The notes: generated by a model from the sequence alone, not told the origin. A stretch of DNA of 64,000 nucleotides from Bacteroidales bacterium (GCA_017651185.1 JAGCDJ010000025.1:186001-250000); one strand, 5' to 3'; shown: positions 32,815 through 42,886, counted from the first letter of the stretch. Translations and numbers: made by a program.

Positions 32815-33909
32815 CTACCTAGTTAACTCGTAAAGAATATCGAGTTTTGGAGTAAGGATGATTTCTGTCCTGCGGTTCTTCGCGCGGGCTTCGGCAGTCT
32901 TGGCATCGTCGACAGGCAGATAGCAGCTGCGTCCCGAAGCAATCAATCTTGCTGGGTCTATATTCGAATTCGACAGGATAATTTTTACTATCGAGGTTGC
33001 ACGTTTGGTACTGAGGTCCCAGTTGTCCTGAATGTTACCGTTTCCGCTATATGCAAGGTCGTCGGTGTGACCTTCGATTGTAATGTTGATGTCCTGATTG
33101 TTTTCGAGTACGCCAGCAAGTTTTTTCAATGCATCCTGACCCTTGGGGTCAACATCCCACTTTCCAGACTTGAACAACAGTTTTTCATCGAGCGAAACAT
33201 AAACTTTACCTTCCTTCTGAGTTACCGAAAGTCCGTTGCCCTCGAAACCCGACAACGCTTCCGAAACCTTGCTTCTCAATGCGTTCATCGCTGAATCCTT
33301 GGCGTTGAGAATTGATTGTAGTTCAGCAACCTTGGCGTTCTTTGAGTCGAGTTCGCTGTTTTTGCTACTAAGTTCGCTGCGCTGTGATTCGAGCAATGCG
33401 TTCTTTTCGTTCAGTTCCCGTTCTTTCTGCTCGTTAATGGTTTTCATTGCTTCAAGTTTTGCTTTTTCCTGCATTAGACTTGCTTCAAGACTTCTAAGTT
33501 CGTCTTCCCTTGCCTGAAGTTCGTCGCGTGACTTTTGCAATTCTGCCATTGCCTTTTGCTGTTCGGCATCGGCGCCAGCGCGCAGTTTCTCTTGGTTATC
33601 GAGAAGTTGCTTGTAAAGGTCACTGATCTTGTCATACTGTAGGGTGAGAATCCTGTATGAATTGCTCTTGATTGCAGTGTCGGCAACTAGAGCTGCAATT
33701 TCGCGCTCGTTCTTGCTTATTGCTGCCCTAAGTTCATTATTTGCAGTTGTTAAGCTTTCGTTTTGCTTTTTCAATTCTTCGCGTTCGCGCTCGCAATTTT
33801 CTTTTTCGGCTTTAACATCCTCGAATTTTCTTGACGGTACGCACGAAAAAAGCAGTCCAGATATTGCTATCAATAGCAATGTCGATTTTAATAACGTATT
33901 GATTTTCAT
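32815..33909 (-). CDS. OmpA-family lipoprotein with long coiled coil
   Basis: 364 residues from the ATG at 33909 (MKINTLLKSTLLLIAISG). The lipobox LLFSC gives a lipidated Cys near residue 23. Residues ~30-235 are a heptad-rich coiled coil (KENCEREREELKKQNESL and on). The OmpA peptidoglycan-binding domain is at ~255-350 with ITIEGHTDD and the NRRTEI C-terminal motif. It probably bridges outer membrane and peptidoglycan. Divergent from dxs. Confidence 0.9.
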   Translation of the reverse strand: MKINTLLKSTLLLIAISGLLFSCVPSRKFEDVKAEKENCEREREELKKQNESLTTANNELRAAISKNEREIAALVADTAIKSNSYRILTLQYDKISDLYKQLLDNQEKLRAGADAEQQKAMAELQKSRDELQAREDELRSLEASLMQEKAKLEAMKTINEQKERELNEKNALLESQRSELSSKNSELDSKNAKVAELQSILNAKDSAMNALRSKVSEALSGFEGNGLSVTQKEGKVYVSLDEKLLFKSGKWDVDPKGQDALKKLAGVLENNQDINITIEGHTDDLAYSGNGNIQDNWDLSTKRATSIVKIILSNSNIDPARLIASGRSCYLPVDDAKTAEARAKNRRTEIILTPKLDILYELTR

Positions 33910-34038
33910 AGTAAAAACTAATATAAATAATCCGAATTGCAAAAATATGAATCTTGTTCAGTAGAATGACTTTTTTAGAAGTAAATTTATTTACAATTTT
34001 ATGTTAATATTTACTTGTAAGTGTAAGTTTATTTTTTG

Positions 34039-34046
34039 TAATTTTG
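34039..34046 (+). promoter_or_regulatory. -7 box for dxs
   Basis: TAATTTTG, 42 bases before the ATG at 34089. Confidence 0.5.
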
Positions 34047-34088
34047 CCGCTTCATTAAAATGGTGGAAATATACAACGATACAACGGC

Positions 34089-35990
34089 ATGTCGTATAAG
34101 TTTTTAGACGAAATAAACTCTCCAGCGGATTTGAAAAGGTTAAACCTTGTCGAATTGCCGCAGGTATGTGATGAACTCAGAAGGTTCATCATTGAGTCTG
34201 AAGCCGTTAATCCCGCTCATTTTGGTGCTAATCTTGGTGTTGTAGAACTTACTGTTGCCTTGCATTACGTTTTCAATGTTCCAGACGATAACCTAATTTG
34301 GGATGTTGGACATCAGGCATACGGACATAAAATTCTGACCGGCAGGCGCAAGGAATTTGCGACCAACAGGACATACGGAGGCATAAGCGGTTTCCCGACT
34401 CCTGCAGAAAGCAAGTACGACTGTTTCGGTGTTGGACATTCATCCACAAGTATTTCTGCAGCGCTTGGAATGGCTGTTGCCGCCAAGATGCATGGAAGCA
34501 AAGAAAGGACCATTGCCGTAATTGGCGATGGCGCACTTTCGGGTGGTGAAGCATTTGAGGCATTGAACAATGCCGCAGTATGCAATCCGAATATGCTCAT
34601 AGTGCTCAACGACAACAAGATTGCAATCGACGAAACCCCTGGGTCACTGCGTGAATATCTTACCGATATTTCCACCTCGAAGACATACAACAAGGTTAAA
34701 GACGATGTATGGCATTTCCTCGGAAAGGTCAACAAACTTGGACCCGACGTGCGTCATTTCACGCAGCGTATTGACAATGCTATAAAGTCAATTGTGATGA
34801 AGCAGAGCAATCTGTTCGAGTCGATGAATGTACGTTACTTTGGTCCTGTCGACGGACACGACGTGGTTTCGCTTGTCAGGTTGTTTGAGGACTTGAAGAA
34901 CATAAACGGACCGTTGCTTCTGCATCTTATCACACAGAAGGGCAGGGGGTTTAAGCCCGCAGAGGAAAATCCGCGTGAGTGGCATGCCGCTCCCGGAAAA
35001 TTTGAGGTCGAGACCGGAAAAGTTATTTCCGCCGACGCAGACCCGAATAGTCCACAGAAATTCCAGGACATTTTTGGTGAGGCAATAGTAAAGCTTGCCC
35101 GCGAAAACAAAAATATTGTAGCAATATCGCCAGCAATGGTATCGGGTAGTGGCCTCGTGAAAATGTTTGAGGAATTCCCTGACAGGAGTTTCGATGTCGG
35201 CATATCGGAGCAGCATGCAGTGACTTTTGCTGCCGGACTTGCAACAAAAGCCATAATACCTTACTGCTGCATTTACAGCACGTTTGCACAGCGTTCGTTC
35301 GACCAGATTGTGCATGATGTTGCATTGCAGAACCTTCATGTGGTTTTGTGCCTCGACAGGGCAGGACTTGTAGGCAAGGATGGTGCCACACATCACGGCG
35401 CATTTGACATTTCGTACCTCAGGTGCATTCCTAACCTTGTGATTTCTGCACCGTCTGACGAGTATCAGTTGCGCAATCTGCTGTATACCGCCCAACTCGA
35501 GAAAAATAATTTCCCGTTTGTAATTCGCTATCCGCGAGGAAAATCCATGTATCCAAAGTCTGAAATAGAATTTTCGGAAATGGAGATAGGGAAGGGCAGA
35601 TGCTTGCGCAAGGGCGACGATATTGCAATAGTAAGCATTGGAACGGCAGGCAAAACCGCAGTAAAGGTTGCCGATAGACTTCACGATGATGACAGCGTTA
35701 CCGTTTCAGTGTACGATATGGTCTTTGTTAAACCGCTTGATGAAGATTTGTTGCGCGAGGCCTGCGAGACGCACAAGTATATTGTGACAATCGAGGACAA
35801 TGTCCTTGCAGGCGGTTTTGGAAGCGAGGTGCTGGAGTTTGTTTCCGACAACGACTATGATGTAAAGGTTAAACGCTTTGGTATTCCCGACCGTTTTGTG
35901 ATGCATGGAACGCAGGAAGAACTTATTAGGGAATGCGGCTATGATGCCGATTCCGTTTATGGATGGATTAAAAAAAGGTTATTTTGTTAA
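34089..35990 (+). CDS. dxs: 1-deoxy-D-xylulose-5-phosphate synthase
   Basis: 633 residues, standard length. Thiamine-diphosphate site: GHQAYGHKILTGR and GDGALSGGEAFEALNNA (GDG...N motif). The pyrimidine part has DVGISEQHAVTFAAG, and GKDGATHHGAFDISYLR is diagnostic. It joins pyruvate and glyceraldehyde 3-phosphate in the MEP isoprenoid pathway. The PorE-like gene begins 15 bases downstream. Confidence 0.98.
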   Translation: MSYKFLDEINSPADLKRLNLVELPQVCDELRRFIIESEAVNPAHFGANLGVVELTVALHYVFNVPDDNLIWDVGHQAYGHKILTGRRKEFATNRTYGGISGFPTPAESKYDCFGVGHSSTSISAALGMAVAAKMHGSKERTIAVIGDGALSGGEAFEALNNAAVCNPNMLIVLNDNKIAIDETPGSLREYLTDISTSKTYNKVKDDVWHFLGKVNKLGPDVRHFTQRIDNAIKSIVMKQSNLFESMNVRYFGPVDGHDVVSLVRLFEDLKNINGPLLLHLITQKGRGFKPAEENPREWHAAPGKFEVETGKVISADADPNSPQKFQDIFGEAIVKLARENKNIVAISPAMVSGSGLVKMFEEFPDRSFDVGISEQHAVTFAAGLATKAIIPYCCIYSTFAQRSFDQIVHDVALQNLHVVLCLDRAGLVGKDGATHHGAFDISYLRCIPNLVISAPSDEYQLRNLLYTAQLEKNNFPFVIRYPRGKSMYPKSEIEFSEMEIGKGRCLRKGDDIAIVSIGTAGKTAVKVADRLHDDDSVTVSVYDMVFVKPLDEDLLREACETHKYIVTIEDNVLAGGFGSEVLEFVSDNDYDVKVKRFGIPDRFVMHGTQEELIRECGYDADSVYGWIKKRLFC

Positions 35991-36005
35991 TTATATTTAT
36001 TTTAA

Positions 36006-38597
36006 ATGATGAAAAAACTAGTATTGATTGTTTTGAGCGTAGTTTTTTGCGTAACACTTTATTCACAGAAGTCCAGCAAGGTTTTCGTGAGTAATTTTTA
36101 CGATGCTGTAGCTTATATGTATGAAGACAATTACGGAGCTGCGCTTGAACACTGGAAGAAAGCGGAGGATAAGGATCCGGATAATCCCAATGTTTGGTAC
36201 AACATGGGTGTATGCTACAAGAATTCCTCCAAGGACAGGTTTCTTGCGGTTGAGTATTTGACAAAATCGCTCGATTATGCAAATCCTAATTATGTGGTAA
36301 ATGATCACACTGAACGCACGTGTCCGATTGATTGCTATTTGGAACTCGGTATAGCGTTGCGTATGGTTGGTAAGTACGACGAGAGCTTGGCAATGCTCGA
36401 GAGGTCGAAAGAAGTTTCATCTTCAAACGGTCGCAACGACTTGGTGGCGCGTGCCGAAGTTGAGATTGAGACAAGCAACAATGCCAAGAAGATGACAATG
36501 CAGAAGTCATGCACCAAGACCGATGTTGCAAATGTAGGCGATGTAATTAATACCGAATATTCGGACCATTCACCTATAATTACATGCGACGGAAATACGT
36601 TGTATTTTACTTCCAAGCGTCCAAATTCGTTGAATTCATCCGACGATGAGAAAATTTATATGGCCAAGAGGAAAAGCAATGGCGAATGGTCTTCTCCAGA
36701 ATTGCTTCCAAATACAATCAACTCAAAGAACTATAACGAGTCGGTTGTTTCAGTATCGTCGGACGGCAAGCAGTTGTATTTCTTCCGTTCCGGTTCGTCG
36801 TTGCAGGGAAATCTTTATGTTTCGGAAATGAACGACAAAGGTTCGTGGGGTAAGCCGAAGCAGTTGAATTCCGACATAAACACTAAGTACAGGGAATCTC
36901 ATATTGCAGTTGCTCCCGATGGTAACAGCATGTATTTCACCAGCGACCGTCCAGGTGGTTTCGGTGGTCTTGACATATATGTTGTGAAGAAGCTCCCGAA
37001 CGGAAAATGGTCGGAACCGCAGTTGCTTCCCGAAGAGGTCAATACGCCAAACGATGAGGAATATCCATTTGTACATCCGAATGGTTCCATATTGTATTTC
37101 AACTCGAAGGGACATGAGTCGACTGGTGGATACGATGTTTTCTATTCAAGGATAAACGATGACGGCACTTTCTCGAAGGCAGAAAGCATGTGCAGCCCAA
37201 TCAACACTCCCGACAATGATATATGCTACTCGCTCAGTTGCGACGGCAAGACCGCATACGTTGCTGGAATACGTGAAGATTCGTATGGCGAATACGACAT
37301 TTATGTTATTGAAGACAAGTCGGAACCGAACATGATTGTGTACAAGGGTAGTGTGAAGTACGCCGACAATGCCATTCCAAAGGAAGTTACCGTTTGGGTA
37401 AAGGACAAGACTACGGGCGAAGACCTCGGTTCCTACAATGTTGACGAGAATGGCGAATACTACTGCTATCTTATGCCAAACGACAACTACAGCATTACTT
37501 ATTCGAAAAATGGAGAAACACTAAAGGAAATAGAGAAAACCCCGACCAAAGAAGAAGGCGAATCATTCAAGCGTATAGGTGCGCCAATGTCTCTCGAGGA
37601 TGTTATTCTTCCGCTCATGAGCAAGGATGCTGAAATTGCTTTGCATGACAACGAGGAACTAACATCCGATGTAACTTCGGTACTCGACGATGTATTGAAG
37701 ACCAATGACGAGATGAAGGAAGAATCGAGGCAGATGATTGTTAACCTTGAATTTGACGAAAACAAACTTCCAAAGGATTCTCCAAAAATGCAGAAGGTAA
37801 TTGATTATCTTGCAAAGTCGGTAAACTCTGATGATATTTCATACAACAACCGTCCGACTGATAAGAACGTATATAATATAAAGGTATCGGCTACAAACGA
37901 AGTTTATGTTGACAACGGCAAGAACGAGCCGGAACCAACAGAACCGAGCAATATAACCTATTCTGATACTCTCGAATTGAGAAATATTTATTTCGATTTC
38001 GATAAGTACGATATTAAGTCGCAGTACACAAAGAACTTGGACGAACTTGTAGATTATATGAAGGACAATCCAGGTGCAAAAATCCAAATCAATGGTCACA
38101 CCGATGATGTAGGTTCCGATGAATACAATATGGCTTTGTCGGGTCGTCGTGCTATGGCAGTAAAGAACTATCTTGTCGACCGTGGAGTAAAGCAGGATAA
38201 GGTTGAAATAAAGAAGTACGGTGAATCAAGTCCTATTGCAAGCAACGGTTCAAATTCAACCCGCAAGTACAACCGTCGTATCGAGTTCAAGGTTTTGGAA
38301 CAGGGTTCAGAAAGATACCTGAAGGTTGTTTCGGAAAATAATACCAGTGCCAGTAATGATAATGCTAAAAATGCAAATGTAAATGATGGAGAAAAAGTTT
38401 ATAGAGTACAACTTTTCGCATTATCTTCTAAGAAGGATGTTGAATCGTTCAATATTCCTAACTTGAAGGTAAGGGAAGTGAATGGAAAGTACAAGTATTA
38501 TCTTGGCGATTTCAGTAGCAGGGAAGAAGCAAACGAAGTACTGGGCGGTTTAGGTGACAAGTATCCCAATGCAATAGTTTTGGAATCTTCAAAATAA
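36006..38597 (+). CDS. PorE-like OmpA protein with TPR, PD40 propeller and C-terminal SPOR domain
   Basis: 863 residues; an ATG at 36009 is an alternative start. Signal peptide 1-20 (LYSQ). TPR-like helices at 25-150, then a WD40/PD40 beta-propeller (HSPIITCDGNTLYFTSKRPN, RESHIAVAPDGNSMYFTSDRPGG, EEYPFVHPNGSILYFNSKG) to ~440, a carboxypeptidase-like beta domain (~440-510), an OmpA domain (~650-770; INGHTDDVGSDEYN, NRRIEF) and a SPOR domain (~795-863; YRVQLFALSSKKDVESF). TPR-PD40-CRD-OmpA is the layout of T9SS PorE, which binds peptidoglycan; the added SPOR part is a second peptidoglycan-binding module. Confidence 0.88.
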   Translation: MMKKLVLIVLSVVFCVTLYSQKSSKVFVSNFYDAVAYMYEDNYGAALEHWKKAEDKDPDNPNVWYNMGVCYKNSSKDRFLAVEYLTKSLDYANPNYVVNDHTERTCPIDCYLELGIALRMVGKYDESLAMLERSKEVSSSNGRNDLVARAEVEIETSNNAKKMTMQKSCTKTDVANVGDVINTEYSDHSPIITCDGNTLYFTSKRPNSLNSSDDEKIYMAKRKSNGEWSSPELLPNTINSKNYNESVVSVSSDGKQLYFFRSGSSLQGNLYVSEMNDKGSWGKPKQLNSDINTKYRESHIAVAPDGNSMYFTSDRPGGFGGLDIYVVKKLPNGKWSEPQLLPEEVNTPNDEEYPFVHPNGSILYFNSKGHESTGGYDVFYSRINDDGTFSKAESMCSPINTPDNDICYSLSCDGKTAYVAGIREDSYGEYDIYVIEDKSEPNMIVYKGSVKYADNAIPKEVTVWVKDKTTGEDLGSYNVDENGEYYCYLMPNDNYSITYSKNGETLKEIEKTPTKEEGESFKRIGAPMSLEDVILPLMSKDAEIALHDNEELTSDVTSVLDDVLKTNDEMKEESRQMIVNLEFDENKLPKDSPKMQKVIDYLAKSVNSDDISYNNRPTDKNVYNIKVSATNEVYVDNGKNEPEPTEPSNITYSDTLELRNIYFDFDKYDIKSQYTKNLDELVDYMKDNPGAKIQINGHTDDVGSDEYNMALSGRRAMAVKNYLVDRGVKQDKVEIKKYGESSPIASNGSNSTRKYNRRIEFKVLEQGSERYLKVVSENNTSASNDNAKNANVNDGEKVYRVQLFALSSKKDVESFNIPNLKVREVNGKYKYYLGDFSSREEANEVLGGLGDKYPNAIVLESSK

Positions 38598-38624
38598 AGC
38601 ATAGTAATAAAAATAACTTTTTTG

Positions 38625-38660
38625 AATAGTTGCATCATCTTTATGGTGCAACTATTTTAT
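38625..38660 (+). terminator. Terminator of the PorE-like gene
   Basis: AATAGTTGCA / TGCAACTATT stem, 12-base loop, T-rich tail. Confidence 0.7.
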
Positions 38661-38797
38661 TGATAATTAGCATAATGCCAACTGCAGTATAATTTTGATT
38701 AACAGGTGGTGATAAAAACGCAAATAATTAAGTCAACGTATTAATAAAATTAGTAATTTTACGCCCTATTTCAATTTAAAAACTAAAAATAACATAT

Positions 38798-39931
38798 ATG
38801 GATTTCGTAATTTCAAGCTCACAGCTTCTTTCGCACCTGCAGATAGTAAGCAGGGTTGTAAACTCCAAGAATGCACTCCCGATACTCGACAACGTATTGT
38901 TGTCGGTTGAAGAAGGTCTTTTAAGAATCACCGCAAGTGACCTCGAAAGCACAATCACAACTACTATTCCGCTCGAAAACTATAGCGGTACGGGTGTCAT
39001 TGCTACCGATATGAAGAAGATTCTCGAGGTAATCAAGGAATTTTCGGAGCAGCCGCTTACATTCAGCATAAACACAGACGACAACAGGATTGACATTACA
39101 TCAGGATACGGAAAATATACAATCGTAGGTGTTGATGCAAGCGATTTCCCACAGGCAGCACAGTTGAAGTCGGACAAGGCAATAAGCATTAGTATTAGTC
39201 CAGATGTGCTTTACAACGGCATTAACTCTGCAATATTTGCAACTGGCGACGACGAATTGCGTCCTATAATGAACGGTATCTTCATCGAATTGCAGGAAGG
39301 CGGAATAAACTTTGTTGCTACCGATGCTCATAAGCTTGTAAAGTATACTCGCAAGGAAGTTAAGGCACAGACCGAAAGTTCGTTCATACTTCCGAAAAAA
39401 CCTGCCAGCGTACTGAAGACCATTCTTCCGAAGGCAGCAGACGATGTAGTTCTTGAATTTGACGAGAAGAACGCCGTGTTCTCATTCGGTTCAATAAAGT
39501 TGACATGCAGACTTCTCGAAGGTGCATACCCCAACTACAATTCGGTTATTCCGCGCGACAACCCAAACACCCTCGTAATCGACAGGGTAGAACTTGCAAA
39601 CTCGCTTCGTCGTGTAGGTATGTTCGCAAGCCAGGCAAGCAACTTGGTAGGACTGAAAATAACAGGCAATGTCCTTGAAATATCAGCACAGGATATGGAC
39701 TTCTCGATCTCTGGAAAGGAAACTTTGTCGTGCCAGTATCAGGGCGATGACATGGAGATTGGTTTCAAGTCGAATTTCCTCGGCGAAATACTTAACAACA
39801 TTTCGACTTCCGAAGTAACAATCGAACTTTCAGACCCAACCCGTGCAGGATTGATACTGCCAAAGGACAACGACAATCCCGATGAGGAAGTGCTGATGCT
39901 CCTCATGCCGATGATGATTAACAGAATGTAA
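38798..39931 (+). CDS. dnaN: DNA polymerase III beta subunit (sliding clamp)
   Basis: 377 residues. N-terminus MDFVISSSQLLSHLQIVSRVV; three clamp domains; TRAGLILPKDN and the C-terminal MLLMPMMINRM (clamp MPM motif). It tethers polymerase to DNA. It is not next to dnaA or recF here, which is common in Bacteroidota. A perfect terminator separates it from the exonuclease gene. Confidence 0.98.
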   Translation: MDFVISSSQLLSHLQIVSRVVNSKNALPILDNVLLSVEEGLLRITASDLESTITTTIPLENYSGTGVIATDMKKILEVIKEFSEQPLTFSINTDDNRIDITSGYGKYTIVGVDASDFPQAAQLKSDKAISISISPDVLYNGINSAIFATGDDELRPIMNGIFIELQEGGINFVATDAHKLVKYTRKEVKAQTESSFILPKKPASVLKTILPKAADDVVLEFDEKNAVFSFGSIKLTCRLLEGAYPNYNSVIPRDNPNTLVIDRVELANSLRRVGMFASQASNLVGLKITGNVLEISAQDMDFSISGKETLSCQYQGDDMEIGFKSNFLGEILNNISTSEVTIELSDPTRAGLILPKDNDNPDEEVLMLLMPMMINRM

Positions 39932-39943
39932 TTATAACCAATA

Positions 39944-39975
39944 GATTGCCCGAATATTCGGGTAATCTTTTTTTT
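39944..39975 (+). terminator. dnaN terminator
   Basis: GATTGCCCGAA / TTCGGGTAATC stem and eight T. Confidence 0.88.
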
Positions 39976-39983
39976 ATGCGTAT

Positions 39984-40760
39984 ATGAGAATACAACTTCA
40001 CAAACCGATAGTATTTTTCGACCTTGAAACGACTGGTGTAAACATTGCATCCGACAGGGTTGTAGAAATTTCAATAATAAAGGTTTATCCAAATGGTAAT
40101 GAATTGCGCAAGACTTTCCGCGTAAACCCCGAAATGCCAATTCCACCGCAGGCAACGGCAGTACACAAGATTACCGATGCCGATGTCGCTGATTGTCCGA
40201 CATTCAAGCAACTTGCCAAGGAACTGGTGCAGATTTTCTCCGATGCCGACATAGCAGGTTACAATTCCAACAAGTTTGATGTGCCTCTGCTTGCCGAGGA
40301 ATTTATCCGTGCCGGAGTTGATTTCGACCTTAAGAAGCGCAATTTTGTGGATGTGATGAGCATATTCATGAAGAAGGAACCGCGCAATCTTTCTGCTGCC
40401 TACAAGTTCTACTGCAATGGCGACCTCGAAAATGCACATTCGGCAAATGCCGACACCGATGCCACCTACGAGGTTTTCAAGGCGCAGCTCGAACGCTACA
40501 CCGACATTGGCAACGACATACAGGAAATTTCAAAGTTCTCGTCTTACAATAGCAATGCTGACTTTATGGGAAGGTTGGTTTACGATGCTGACCATAATGT
40601 TGTGATTAACTTTGGCAAGTACAAGGGTATGCATCTAACCGAGGTGTTCCGTAGGGATTCGGCATACTACGACTGGATGATGAAGGGCGAGTTTCCGCTC
40701 TATACCAAGAAGATTCTTACCGATGAATACATGAAGTTCAAAATGAACTTGAAGAAATAA
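39984..40760 (+). CDS. DnaQ-like 3'-5' exonuclease with DUF3820-like tail
   Basis: 258 residues. DEDD exonuclease motifs: FFDLETTGVN (Asp12, Glu14), ADIAGYNSNKFDVPLL (Asp), and AHSANADTDATYEVF (His, Asp). The C-terminal ~70 residues contain INFGKYKGMHLTEVFRRDSAYYDWMMKGEFP, a FGK(Y/H)KG module often appended to such exonucleases. It may be a proofreading subunit or a stand-alone nuclease. It is 53 bases after dnaN, a functional pairing worth noting, though a terminator lies between. Confidence 0.9.
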   Translation: MRIQLHKPIVFFDLETTGVNIASDRVVEISIIKVYPNGNELRKTFRVNPEMPIPPQATAVHKITDADVADCPTFKQLAKELVQIFSDADIAGYNSNKFDVPLLAEEFIRAGVDFDLKKRNFVDVMSIFMKKEPRNLSAAYKFYCNGDLENAHSANADTDATYEVFKAQLERYTDIGNDIQEISKFSSYNSNADFMGRLVYDADHNVVINFGKYKGMHLTEVFRRDSAYYDWMMKGEFPLYTKKILTDEYMKFKMNLKK

Positions 40761-40787
40761 AAAAAGCACCGATGAGGTGCTTTTTTG
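40760..40787. terminator. Bidirectional terminator
   Basis: AAAAAGCACC / GGTGCTTTTT 10-base stem with T and A runs on either side, between convergent genes. Confidence 0.88.
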
Positions 40788-40804
40788 TATTGTTGTTCAA
40801 ATGC

Positions 40805-41743
40805 TTATTCTTCTTTCAGCACATCCAGAATACTGAAAATCTTGGTTTCGCCATACGAGTCGGTTGCCCATACGCGACCAATCTTCTTGTCAATCTTTGT
40901 AACCTTGTAGCCAGTCCTGAAGCTTCCAACAAAGTTGGCCATAATTTCATCACCTACATTTATGTCCTGCTCAAGAGGAACAACCTTGCAGAATTCCTTC
41001 TTATATACTTCTATTTTTCCTGCCCATCCCGACAAAAGCAAATATTTGTCGGCAGCATTTATAAGGGTGAAAATCTTGTAGCTTCCATCAGCATTGACGG
41101 TAACCTGTGCGCCCGGTTGCCATTCGTTGTTCTTTAGAACGGTGAATGTGTTAGGTCTCAACTGCTCGTTGTTGTGGTCGTTTGCAAAGCCCTTGCCATC
41201 GTCTTTCCAATCCATATCCAAGTAGCAAACCTTTGGCGATGAGGGATTTGAATCGTCGGTAACTATTGCACGCTCCATTCCTGAACCGCTCTGCCACCAA
41301 GTGAGCACTATGTCGCCTTTCTTTGCTGTCTGTCCCTGCGGAAGCGGGATTATCAACGCATTAGGCATTTCGATGTCCTGACCCATACTTGTCACAACAG
41401 ACGACTTTTCGCCGATGCTCTTGAGGGTTGCATTGTAAAAAATATAGGTTTCCTCGGCTGGGTTGTTTGATTCCTTTAGTTTGTCGGGGTAGAACGAGTG
41501 TATTGACAAAACGGTCTGTCCTTCGGCAAGTCCTTCATTCTTGGCTTCTTCGGGGAAATACCACGGAAAATCGGATGCTTCGATTGCCTTTTCAATTTCT
41601 GATTTTTCTTCTTCTGTTGCCTCCTGGTTTTCCTGAGAATCATTATTGTTGATGTTTACACCACTGGAAAAATTACATCCGCTTAGCAATGCCATCGAAA
41701 ACAGCATTGTTGCTACAAATAAAAAATTCTTTCTCATATTCAT
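40805..41743 (-). CDS. Putative lipoprotein, unknown function
   Basis: 312 residues. The signal peptide ends in the lipobox LLSGC (Cys ~23). An Asn/Glu-rich linker (25-50) leads to a beta-rich body with two SH3-like or Tudor-like halves: GDIVLTWWQSGSGMERAIVTD and VGDEIMANFVGSFRTGYKVTKID, each followed by a strand naming a position on an axis of charge. No homologue recognised. Outer-membrane lipoprotein expected. Monocistronic. Confidence 0.7.
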   Translation of the reverse strand: MNMRKNFLFVATMLFSMALLSGCNFSSGVNINNNDSQENQEATEEEKSEIEKAIEASDFPWYFPEEAKNEGLAEGQTVLSIHSFYPDKLKESNNPAEETYIFYNATLKSIGEKSSVVTSMGQDIEMPNALIIPLPQGQTAKKGDIVLTWWQSGSGMERAIVTDDSNPSSPKVCYLDMDWKDDGKGFANDHNNEQLRPNTFTVLKNNEWQPGAQVTVNADGSYKIFTLINAADKYLLLSGWAGKIEVYKKEFCKVVPLEQDINVGDEIMANFVGSFRTGYKVTKIDKKIGRVWATDSYGETKIFSILDVLKEE

Positions 41744-41816
41744 ACTTATTTAATATTAATGTCAACAAAAGTAATCCACTCTTTTAAATCGGCAATATGT
41801 TAATTGTTAAATTTTT

Positions 41817-41858
41817 GAATCATCGAATCATCAAATTATCAAATCATCAAATTATCAT
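41817..41858. repeat. AAATCATCAAATTATC short tandem repeat
   Basis: Degenerate AATCATC / AAATTATC units, about 40 bases. The last unit supplies the stop codon and final codons of the radical SAM gene on the minus strand. Confidence 0.6.
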
Positions 41859-42743
41859 TTTCCCTAACACCTCGTCTAACCTTTCCAATGACCAGTCGGG
41901 CACATATTCATCGGAATTGCTGCTCAGTTCCTGAAAATATCCGTTGTGCAGTCCGCATTGCTTGAAATAGTCAGATATTTCGTCGTATTCGCTTTGAGTA
42001 ATGGTTCGTCCGAGCAAAGGATGACTTTTTACATCTGCCGTTGGAAAATATTGAGCCATAAGGCTTACATATATGTTGCGGTCGAAGGATGCAAGATAGT
42101 CGAGCACTCGCTTGCTGTTTTCTAGGTTGCCTGGCAATACAAGATGACGAACAATTACACCACGTCGCAACATTCCGTTTACAAACACATTCTTTGGTCG
42201 CTGGCGTTTCATCTCGGCAATAGCGGCGGTTGCTACCTCGAAATAGTGTGGTGCAGAAGAATATTCCATAGCAAGCGTGTCATCGGCATATTTGAGGTCG
42301 GGAAGATAAATATCGACAAGACCTTCAAGGCGATGTAGTTGTTCTACCGATTCGTATCCGTTGCTGTTGTATACTATCGGAATTTTAATTTGTGATTTGT
42401 ATTTTTCGAGTGCTTCGGCAATTTGTCCCGTAAATTGTGTAGGACTTACAAGATTTACATTCTCTGCACCCACACTTTGCTGGTAGAGCATCAGTTTTCC
42501 AAGTGTGTCAATAGAAATTTCACGTCCGTATGCCGAGCGCGAAATGGAATCGTTCTGGCAGAAAATGCATCGCAGGTTGCATCCCGAGAAGAAAATTGTT
42601 CCGCTTCCGCGCGTTCCCGAAATGCATGGTTCTTCCCACTCGTGTATTCCTACGCGGGCGATAGTCAAACCTTTAACTCGGCAGAAACCAGCATTTTCTG
42701 TGCGGTCAACTTTGCATTTTCGTGGACAAAAACTACATTCCAT
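41847..42743 (-). CDS. Radical SAM protein, PflA-activase-like
   Basis: 298 residues from the ATG at 42743 (MECSFCPRKCKVDR). An N-terminal CxxCxxxC cysteine cluster precedes GSGTIFFSGCNLRCIFCQN, where CNLRCIFC is the CxxxCxxC motif for the SAM [4Fe-4S] cluster. The remainder is a partial TIM barrel (IPIVYNSNGYESVEQL, VDIYLPDLKYADD). Related proteins are activating enzymes of glycyl radical enzymes or of unknown targets; no such target is adjacent. Confidence 0.9.
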   Translation of the reverse strand: MECSFCPRKCKVDRTENAGFCRVKGLTIARVGIHEWEEPCISGTRGSGTIFFSGCNLRCIFCQNDSISRSAYGREISIDTLGKLMLYQQSVGAENVNLVSPTQFTGQIAEALEKYKSQIKIPIVYNSNGYESVEQLHRLEGLVDIYLPDLKYADDTLAMEYSSAPHYFEVATAAIAEMKRQRPKNVFVNGMLRRGVIVRHLVLPGNLENSKRVLDYLASFDRNIYVSLMAQYFPTADVKSHPLLGRTITQSEYDEISDYFKQCGLHNGYFQELSSNSDEYVPDWSLERLDEVLGKMII

Positions 42744-42886
42744 TGCGCTATATTTTATGGTTTGCAAAAGTAAGGTTTATTTTTTTGAGGCAAGGCAATA
42801 AAAACTTCGTTGCTACGTTTTTTATGTGTCGAGTAATTTTTTATCAATAAATGTGTTTGAAATGCACATAAAAAAATAAAAGTGAT

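Noticed and set aside
34273..35684. Long minus-strand frames inside dxs
   Set aside because: Shadow frames of a highly biased coding strand; dxs is a complete and certain gene.
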